This document shows positions 56,952-64,000 of a stretch of DNA of 64,000 bases, piece by piece. Below the pieces are notes generated by a model. The model worked only from the letters and a program-made list of their open reading frames with translations, was not told where the DNA came from and ran no database searches. Within the stretch, counting starts at the first letter, position 1. Every line of letters begins with the position of its first letter. A program made the position numbers and the translations under genes. This stretch comes from Nemertoderma westbladi (taxonomy: Eukaryota; Xenacoelomorpha; Nemertodermatida; Nemertodermatidae). The stretch spans positions 1-64,000 of the forward strand of contig JAUCBJ010006005.1 of NCBI GenBank assembly GCA_032718475.1, given 5' to 3'.

Positions 56952-57453
56952 GTCTAACCTTACAGCCTTGTACCAAGGACTTTCAGACTTTAGAGTCTTT
57001 AGGACTAGATTAGATTATGCTCCAAGAAATATTTAATTACAAATTATATTTGGTGGAAACTGGTAGCAATGCCAGGTTTGCCAACTGCAGCTGCTGCTAA
57101 GGCTAACTACAGTACACAGTACAAGCTACGATTTCGTCTAAGCCTATACCTGTATAGGCAGATCAAGATAGGAGCCCTATCAGAAAGAAATACTACAAAG
57201 TTGATGCTACCACCATCTCTTCTAATTTTTCCATACAACAGGAAGGGTATTTTAAAACGGCTGGATCATGAAAGGGGATTAACTGATTAACGTGTTGGCG
57301 TCTCCACATAATAATTACAGAAGTAACACACGTCATAAACCAATTGAGGGAAAGGAACAGGTTACAGAGGCCGGTTTTTCTAACTAAAACAATAAACGGC
57401 CACTTTTGACTTTACCAATTGAAGGAGCCCTATCACCACATACTACTTACTAC

Positions 57454-58145
57454 TAGGGCTCGATCGGAGTTGGGATTTGGCCGGAGCTGGAGCAGGAGCC
57501 GGAGTTAGACAATCTGGCCGGAGCCGGAGCAGGAGCCGGAGTTTTTCAAAAATTTTAAAAATTTAATTATTTATTTAAAAAAAAATAAATTATGGTTATC
57601 GTTCGCCAATCGCTCATAATCAATCATACTGTCTGACTGTAGGTCTAATTAATTTCATAATTTATAGATTTACGAATTTTCAATTTAAAATTTAAGTACC
57701 GGTACCGGTAATTAATTTATCACGGACAGACAGACAGACGGCCTGACGCTGACGGCTAAAAATTACCTACATTACCTAACTGCCTAACTCACTACAGTAG
57801 GGAACATACTAGGCTGCTAGGGCTCGATCGGAGTTGGGATTTGGCCGGAGCCGGAGCAGGAGCCGGAGTTGGACAATTTGGCCGGAGCCGGAGCAGGAGC
57901 CGGAGTTTTTTAAAAATTTTAAAAATTTAATTATTTATTAAAAAAAAAATAAAGTATGGGATATCGTTCGCCAATCTGCCAATCGCTCATAATCAATCAT
58001 ACTGCTGTACTGTAGGTCTAATTAATTTCATAATTTATAGATTTACGAATTTTCAATTAAAAATTTAAGTAATTAATTTATCACGGACAGACGGCCTGAC
58101 GCTGACGGCTAAAAATTACCTACAGTACCCAACTCCAACTCACTA
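57454..58145. repeat. Tandem pair of 364-bp TAGGGCTCGATCGGAG repeats
   Basis: Two copies starting at 57454 and 57818, each with the terminus, two CCGGAGCAGGAGCCGGAG blocks, an A/T tract and ATCACGGACAGACGG. They share only the outer 14 bp with the large element termini, so they are related solo ends or a sub-family. Confidence 0.8.
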
Positions 58146-58664
58146 ACTATCTAACTATGGTAGAGGTGTGTCTGTGTACTGTGACTGTAGGTAGCCTACC
58201 GCTGTACTGTACTGTAGGTAGCCTACCGCTGTACCGCAGTACCGTACGTATAACAGTACTACCTGACTACAGTACATTATGCTGGCATGACAGTCAGTAA
58301 ATGGCTGCAGTGGTACAGCTATACAGTGTACAATCATAGCATTTACAACAATTTTTTACAGTAGGGCCTATCTGTAACAACCTGCTAGTCAGCCAGCTGG
58401 CCAGTACCAGTACTGCAGTACAGTCAGTCAGTCATTGACTAACTGACTAAGTAAATACTGCAGTATTATGCTTGATATTGAAGCTGTACTACAGTACTTA
58501 TAGTGTAAATAATTGTTCAGATTAGAATATGCACGAAATATAATACTTTATTAAAAAATTAACTCCGGCAATATTTTTACCGGAGCCGGAGCAGGAGCCG
58601 GAGGTGCCAAAATGGCCGGAGCCGGAGCCGGAGGCCGGAGCTCCGATCGAGCCCTAGAACATAC

Positions 58665-59045
58665 CCTTAAATAAGCTCCAAAAGTGGGTTCTTATTTAAG
58701 GAAAATGGCTCTTATTTAGGGGTTTTTGGGCCTTTTTTGGATATTTTTTCGATATAATATGCAATAACTTGTTTCAGGAAAAAATACCGCATAATTTTAT
58801 TTCACAATGTAAAAGTTGGGTCTTTCTTGAACATAAAGCAAAAAACCAGAAAACATTTCACCGTCCGGTTTTTTTTCTACAAGCATTTTAAAATTGCATC
58901 AAAAATACGACTAGTTCCTAAATAAGGGGGATTTTTTAAATTTACCTTATTTAAGATATCGAAATTGTACACGTAAATACTAAAAGTCCCTAAATAAGAA
59001 CTTTTTGACCTGGGTTTCTTATTTAGGAAGACAATTGTATTCCAA
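58665..59045. repeat. Block of inverted CTTATTTAGG / CCTAAATAAG words
   Basis: At least seven occurrences of TTATTTAGG- or TTATTTAAGG-type words in both orientations, with GTTCTTATTT-containing ends. Probably a short inverted-repeat element; boundaries not resolved. Confidence 0.45.
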
Positions 59046-59761
59046 AATCTGCACATCTTAAATAAAATAAATATTCCTTATTCCTTACAGTATGTGTTAC
59101 ACTTCTTTCATAATTCTTTGATTTATGTCAGTCTGTATATTGCTAATTGTTGGGTTAAGGATAAGGACAATGGTTGCACTGCACTCTATAAATCCTCTAT
59201 AGAATATCGTATCATAATGAAGTTGCTAGCACTGGCATTCTTACCTCACACGGTAGCATAGAATAGCCCATTGATATTCAAAAGAATAGCCCATAGCCCA
59301 TCTGAGCGCACATACATTGTCACGTATTTCGATGAAACATGACTCAAATAACTGGACATCGCCGCACAGTTTCGAAAAACTAACTTGTGTCCTGCATTTC
59401 CTCTTCTGCTCCGCGTTACGCCCTTACGCCCCACTTAGATGGATTGTCCACAATGTTGTACTTGAAAGGTGTGAAAAAGGTGAAAAACCAATGTCAATGT
59501 CATGTCAATAGGCACAAAGATGGTTCGGTTGGGCAGCTGATAGACGTTATGAAGGTTAAAGATGATGACTGGATGACGTTTTGGCTCAACTGGCTCAGGC
59601 AGGAGTGGGACACGTTCATGGGACCTTTGCGCAGCATGAAGTGAGCAAAGCCTTAGCTAGCCCTAGCTGATAGGGGCCCCACCCCATTAACATGTTATCT
59701 TTCGTTAGTCAGAGGTCGTTCAACACAATACTCCTCTCCTTAATTTGCCTCATTGCGTTCG

Positions 59762-59880
59762 TTTAATTTCATCAAGGAATGACCGAGTTATTAGCGATAA
59801 AAAAATTTACAACGATGACAGACAACTCGTTAATAGCACCCATATGCTAAGGCTTCGCTCACTTGAACGTGGCTCTCCCC
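59762..59880 (+). pseudogene. Protein-like fragment shared with 31081-31220
   Basis: The plus-strand frame reads LISSRNDRVISDKKIYNDDR and QLVNSTHMLRL, related to the minus-strand fragment in the TA-flanked transposon. Family not recognised; no complete ORF around it. Confidence 0.45.
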
Positions 59881-59909
59881 CCACATTCAATCCGGTTCGA
59901 CGCAGTTTG

Positions 59910-60420
59910 TTGCTCATTGTTGCTCATTGCTACTCGTTGTGCTTTATTATTTCTCATTGTTGCTCGTTGTTGGTCATTGTTGCTCATTGTTGCTTGTTGG
60001 TGCTCATTGTTGCTCGTTAGTTGTACTTTATTATTGCTCGTTGTTGCTCGTTGTACTCTATTATTGCTCGTTGTTGCTCATTATTGCTCATTGTTACTCA
60101 TTGTTGCTCGTTGTTGTACTTTATTATTGCTCGTTCAATCGTTGTTCCTCATTGTTGCTCGTTGTTTCTCGTTGTTGTACTTTATTATTGCTCGTTGTTG
60201 CTGAATATTACTCGTTGTTGCTTGGTCAGTCGTTGTTGCTAATTGTTGATCGTTGTTGTACTTTATTATTGCTCATTGTTGCTCAATATATCTCGTTGTT
60301 GCTCAATATAACTCGTTGTTGCTCGTTCAGTTGTTGTTGCTCATTATTGATCGTTGTTGCTCGTTGTTGTTCTTTATTATTGCTCATTGTTGCTCAGTGT
60401 TTCTCATTGTTGCTCAATCA
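59910..60420. repeat. Imperfect TTGTTGCTC minisatellite
   Basis: Roughly 9-bp steps of TTGTTGCTC with CATTG/CGTTG alternation and interspersed TGTACTTTATTATTGCTCG. Leu/Ile/Cys-rich reading frames are artefacts of the 3n period. Confidence 0.85.
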
Positions 60421-60429
60421 GTCAGGGAG

Positions 60430-60725
60430 ATCATCAATTTTGGGGTTACCCCAAATTTCGAATTCTGGTAATAGACTGTCGAAAATTGGGGTTTTTTGTT
60501 CAAATTTGAGGTATTTTTAGGCTCATAATATCGAGTGTTGCTGCGACTTAGGGAAACTGTTGGAGCAACTTCTACTTTTAATATGTTAAAATATAATGTA
60601 AAATAAGAACTTTTATCGATGCAATAAAATATTTCACCGATGCAAACATGCTTTTATTGGGGGCGAAAATTGAAATTTGAGGTTAAACCTCAAATTTGAG
60701 ACAAAACCTCAAATTTCGCCAGTCT
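60430..60725. repeat. Inverted CAAATTTGAGG words around an AT-rich core
   Basis: AAATTTGAGGTTAAACCTCA (about 60675-60694), with its flanks, is a near-perfect palindrome. Related words (CAAATTTGAGG, GGGGTTACCCC, CAAATTTCG) lie at 60450-60515. Looks like the ends of a small inverted-repeat element. Confidence 0.45.
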
Positions 60726-60779
60726 TTACAACATCACCAGCCTGCCAGCAGTAGGGTGTAGCAGTAGGCTTTGCTGCTT

Positions 60780-61131
60780 AGTGCTTATAGAGCTTGGTGA
60801 GAATGGGTGACCAGTCGACCAGTGTAACCTGTGAAGTATGCAGGGTAGGCTTAACCTTACAGCACAGCAACTTACAGTCAATAACTTTAATGATTGTTAA
60901 CTCCGTTAGTGATTGGTGATAAAAATGCAGAAGACTAGAGAAATTCGCTATCCTTACAGCCTTACTGTTGGTAAGAAGAACAGTAGAACAAATCCTCACT
61001 GTTGCGAGATTCAAGCTCACACAGCTGCACAGTCACAGACTCAGGAAGGCCTACTATATCTTGTAGATGTTGAATCAATTCCAGAATTTGGAAGTTTACA
61101 TATTCTGGCATTCATCGGTTCTGTTCATCAT
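60780..61131. other. Intergenic DNA without recognised gene
   Basis: Overlapping ORFs on both strands (60778-61020 minus, 60913-61176 plus) show no domain or homology that I recognise. Confidence 0.3.
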
Positions 61132-61383
61132 TCATATCACACATCTTCGGAAAAAAAAATGTTTTCTGGTTGTTGATGTCCTCAAAAAACTTTGTATAAA
61201 ACTTTGTATATCAAATGAAGCCATTCCTCTCCTGACAGCCTGATGAAGACTTATGTAATATTCACCTGCCCTAGCTCTATCTGTCAATTGGAATACTGTA
61301 CCATCATTCTTCCACAGGTTGGAGCCCATTTCTAGACAAATGTTGCCGCAAAGGTTGACGTGGTTTATACAATATATGTGGAC
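61132..61383 (-). CDS. Unidentified exon-like segment
   Basis: The minus-strand frame reads VNLCGNICLEMGSNLWKNDG, TVFQLTDRARAGEYYISLHQ and GMASFDIQSF up to a double stop near 61132. Its composition is protein-like and unlike the AT-biased noise around it, but I recognise no family and find no flanking exons with certainty. The upstream edge falls in a tandemly duplicated segment. It may be an exon of a decayed gene or of a transposon. Confidence 0.25.
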   Translation of the reverse strand, partial: VHIYCINHVNLCGNICLEMGSNLWKNDGTVFQLTDRARAGEYYISLHQAVRRGMASFDIQSFIQSFLRTSTTRKHFFFRRCVI

Positions 61384-61860
61384 TTGATTCTTTTGTTAGT
61401 TATTCTATATGACTGGCAACTGGAGACTCTAAAGTTGGAACCACCACCTACTGCAGTATACAATAATACATCAATTAAAGTTCAATTTGATAATGTGCTT
61501 TAAACTTATATGTAAAGATCTAAACCTGATCCTCCATTACTGATTACAACAATGTGCAACATAATATCTCAGCCAGACATCCAATGCAATCATGACCTGG
61601 CCATATATATGTTGCCGCAAAGGTTGACAGGTTGACGTGGTTTATACAATATATGTGGACTTGATTCTTTTGTTAGTTATTCTATACGACTGGAGACTCT
61701 AAAGTTGGAACCACTACCTACTGCAGTATACAACAATTAAAGTTCAATTTGATAATGTGCTTTAAACATATATGTAAAGATCTAAACCTGATCCTCCATT
61801 ACAACAATGTGCAACATCCTTGCAGACTATTTTAAAATCCCAGCCAGACATCCAATGCAA
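61339..61860. repeat. Tandem duplication, period about 271 bp
   Basis: The segment beginning TGTTGCCGCAAAGGTTGAC at about 61341 recurs at about 61610, with the same CTACTGCAGTATACAA, GATAATGTGCTTTAAAC and CAGCCAGACATCCAATG landmarks and several small indels. Confidence 0.85.
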
Positions 61861-61869
61861 TATATATAT

Positions 61870-62429
61870 AAGATATAATAATAATATATAATATATAAGG
61901 CAATATATATAAAATTATGAAGCAAAGGCCATGCCCCGCCCATCTGCCCATGTCTGCATGTTCCATACATCACCTCTTCTTTATCAGGGTCTGGGTCATT
62001 AACATATGGAACATGCTGGACCTGGAACACAGTAGAAACATCATCATCACTAATCGCTATTCTTTTAAACAGTCTTTAGTCTATGCTTGATCTGCTTTCT
62101 TATCAAGACATCTGAAATGTTTTAGAAATCTAATTATAAGTAACTGTTTGTTTATACTATACATACATACATCATTTTAAATTGACCTTATGAGGAACCA
62201 GAATCATTTATAACTTGGGCAAAAAGTATAACCTTTTTCACTAACCGATTCTCGAGGCTTTATCTCATCTCTGGAGAACACCTTGCAGGCACTAAAGTTG
62301 CATTGCAATAGTGTGTAGGGATAGATTTTGCTCAAATTTCAATCAAAAATTTTGAACAACACATTCAATAAAATTTTAGAAATTCCACCAAAAATATTTT
62401 GGCACTTGTGTCAAATCAAATAGGTGACC
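61870..62429. other. Intergenic DNA without recognised gene
   Basis: TA-rich stretch near 61860-61910. On the minus strand a short segment near 62021-61977 (HVPYVNDPDPDKEE) lies between AG and GT dinucleotides and could be an exon remnant, but nothing supports it further. Confidence 0.2.
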
Positions 62430-62628
62430 CTCCTAATCTGCTAATCCTGAAATCACCAGCTAATCCTGAAATTTAGTGCAGCTGATATCAATATTCCTAA
62501 CTCTTGTTTATTGTTTTTTGGTTTTTCTTTCAACTCACCTCTGTAACCTGCTCCTTTGCTAACCCTGTAACCGGGCACTAGTGAAAGTGACTTTAGTTTA
62601 GGTGATTTCAGGATTAGCAGATTAGGAG
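62430..62628. mobile_element. 199-bp MITE-like element with perfect 28-bp inverted repeats
   Basis: CTCCTAATCTGCTAATCC... (62430-62457) and its exact complement (62601-62628) bracket 143 bp. No clear target duplication. Too short to encode anything. Confidence 0.75.
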
Positions 62629-62913
62629 CTAGAACTTTTTTTACCGGGAGAAAAAGTAAAATCAATGCAAAATTATGGCTCTATGGTACATTATTATGTG
62701 GCAATATTATTCAATATTATTGCAGGTTGCTGTGTTGCCGACTTTGCAAAAGCTGTGCCCAACAAAAAGTTACAAAAAAATCCCTAATTAATTATTTTGC
62801 TTATATTAGTTGATCACGAATCTATTTTCTATTTTGATACTTTTCGACACGCAATAAAATTACAAACTGCATTGTCAATTTGTAGTAATTAATTTAAGTA
62901 GGCCTATTTGTAA

Positions 62914-63865
62914 TTGTCAGTCGGTGAGAAGTCAAAAATTGGACTTGAGTCCAAAATTGGACTTCGACTCCAGTTCAAGTCCAAAATTGGACTTCTGTGA
63001 GTCCAATATTGGACTTCAAATCAGCCAATTGTTCCAGGGCCTTGGGTAATTGGATCGGGCGGGATTTTTTTTTTTTAATCGAAAATATATCAAAAAATAA
63101 GAGTTTTGAACAGGGGGACCTGAAATTCACCAGGGGGAACTTTTTTTATAAGGCTTTGAATTTTTACAAAAGTCCAATATTGGACTTTAAGTCCAATTTT
63201 GGACGTGAAATTGAGAATCAAACTTAAAGGTACATGAAGCATGACAGATGAGAGAAAGCCAGACAGCTATTAAGTTATGGAAAGTTACCTTTGCAGCTCT
63301 GTATGTATCTTCAGTGTACTGTACTTAGAATATAGTGGTACATTCTAGCATTTTAGGTACTTTGTACTTTACTTTTAGCATATTGTTTAGTTTACAATTT
63401 ACATTCATGTTATGTCTAACCTTACAGCCTTATGTACCCAGGACTTTAGAGTCTTTAGGACTAGATTAGATTATGCTCCAACAAATATTTAATTACAAAT
63501 TATATTTCGTGGAAACTGGTAGCAATGCCAGGTTTGCCAACTGCAACTGCTGCTAAGGCTAACTACAGTACAAGCTACGATTTCGTCTAAACCTATGGGA
63601 GCCCTATCAGAAAGAAATACTACAAGTTGATGCTACCACCATCTCTTCTAATTTTTCCATACAACAGCAAGGGTATTTTAAAACGGCTGGATGATGAAAG
63701 GGGATTAGTAAACTGATTAACGTGTTGGGGTCTCCACATAATAAGTACAGAAGTAAGAAGTAACACACAACTAATTGAAGGAAAGGAACAGGTTACAGAG
63801 GCAGACTTTTCTAACTAAAACAATAAACGGCCACTTTTGACTTTACCAATTGAAGGAGCCCTTAT
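62914..63865 (+). repeat. Dispersed repeat B, copy 2 (uninterrupted)
   Basis: Direct copy of 54563-57445 without the hAT-type element. It supplies the empty site near 63413. Copy 2 has small deletions in the stretch after 63560 relative to copy 1. Confidence 0.85.
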
Positions 63866-64000
63866 CACCTCACCACATACTACTACTACAATCGGCATGC
63901 TGCATTGCAGCTGCATTATATATATAGGCCCTATTAAGAAAATAAGAATGCTGTGCCGGCTTGTTGACAAAAGTGCGCCTCCACAACTCCCTTACACTCT

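Larger units (their letters stand above)
54563..57445 (+). repeat. Dispersed repeat B, copy 1, split by the hAT-type insertion
   Basis: Starts CAGTCGGTGAGAAGTC and, omitting 55014-56951 and one target duplication, matches 62914-63865 over about 940 bp. It opens and closes with palindromic words of the AAGTCCAATATTGGACTT type. Reading frames within it differ by indels between copies, so it is not coding. Confidence 0.85.
54253..58656. mobile_element. Composite element with about 300-bp CCGGAG-rich terminal inverted repeats
   Basis: Outer ends begin TAGGGCTCGATCGGAGCTCC in both orientations and stay near-identical for about 300 bp (54253-54560 and 58384-58656), through CCGGCTCC runs and an AT-rich part. 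The flanks GTACCTAC and GAACATAC match at 6 of 8 positions, a possible decayed 8-bp duplication. A TAGGG terminus plus 8-bp duplication suggests a hAT-type element. Inside are a block also present at 62.9-63.9 kb, the complete element 55014-56951, and a tandem pair starting with the same 14-bp terminus at 57454 and 57818. No transposase. Confidence 0.65.

Noticed and set aside
59863-60520. Leu/Ile/Cys-rich ORFs resembling membrane proteins
   Set aside because: Translation of the TTGTTGCTC minisatellite in every frame.
54642-63227. Matching 76-codon ORFs at 54642 and 62997 suggesting a gene family
   Set aside because: They lie in repeat B and are built on the palindromic TCCAATATTGGAC words. 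The similarity is that of the DNA repeat, with no evidence of codon-level conservation.

Overview
The window looks like invertebrate animal genomic DNA. It is AT-rich, has long introns with GT..AG splice sites, several families of terminal-inverted-repeat DNA transposons, and very large minisatellites. I cannot name the species. There is no operon structure, Shine-Dalgarno site or other prokaryotic signal.

One host gene accounts for most of the window. It is a SEC24 COPII cargo-adaptor gene of the SEC24A/SEC24B class on the minus strand, running from a TATA-like promoter near 53.6 kb towards position 1. I reconstructed eleven coding exons from splice sites, phase and conserved SEC24 sequence: 53536-52079, 48332-48006, 47761-47565, 47074-46972, 38199-37963, 19683-19452, 16690-16533, 8729-8501, 7932-7774, 6220-6047 and 5691-5590. 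All ten junctions agree in phase. Together they encode about 1,125 residues: a long disordered Pro/Ser/Asn/Gln-rich N-terminus, the zinc finger, the trunk, the beta-sandwich and the first residues of the helical domain. The rest of the helical domain and the gelsolin domain must lie left of position 1.

The introns are inflated by repeats. Intron 11 begins with at least 5.6 kb of a 24-bp minisatellite whose unit is the last 16 exon bases plus the first 8 intron bases, so the authentic 5' splice site is tandemly amplified about 233 times. Intron 10 holds a 15/30-bp array. Intron 7 holds a foldback element. Intron 6 holds a 2.25-kb inverted-repeat transposon with a decayed integrase-like transposase. 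Intron 5 (18 kb) is a 44/45-bp minisatellite split by two copies of a segmental duplication, one of which carries a 2.4-kb TA-flanked transposon containing a PWWP-like coding fragment. Intron 4 holds 8 kb of a 62/63-bp minisatellite. Intron 1 holds a second foldback element with a small internal ORF.

Right of the gene (54-64 kb) I recognise no host gene. The region is a nest of DNA transposons (including a 1.94-kb element with 8-bp target duplications and a hAT-type terminus, whose empty site survives at 63.4 kb), short tandem duplications and simple minisatellites.

The most unusual signal is the splice-donor minisatellite. Its unit is exactly eight codons, stop-free only in the SEC24 reading frame, and each copy carries a usable-looking donor, so alternative donor choice would insert n x 8 residues without shifting the frame.
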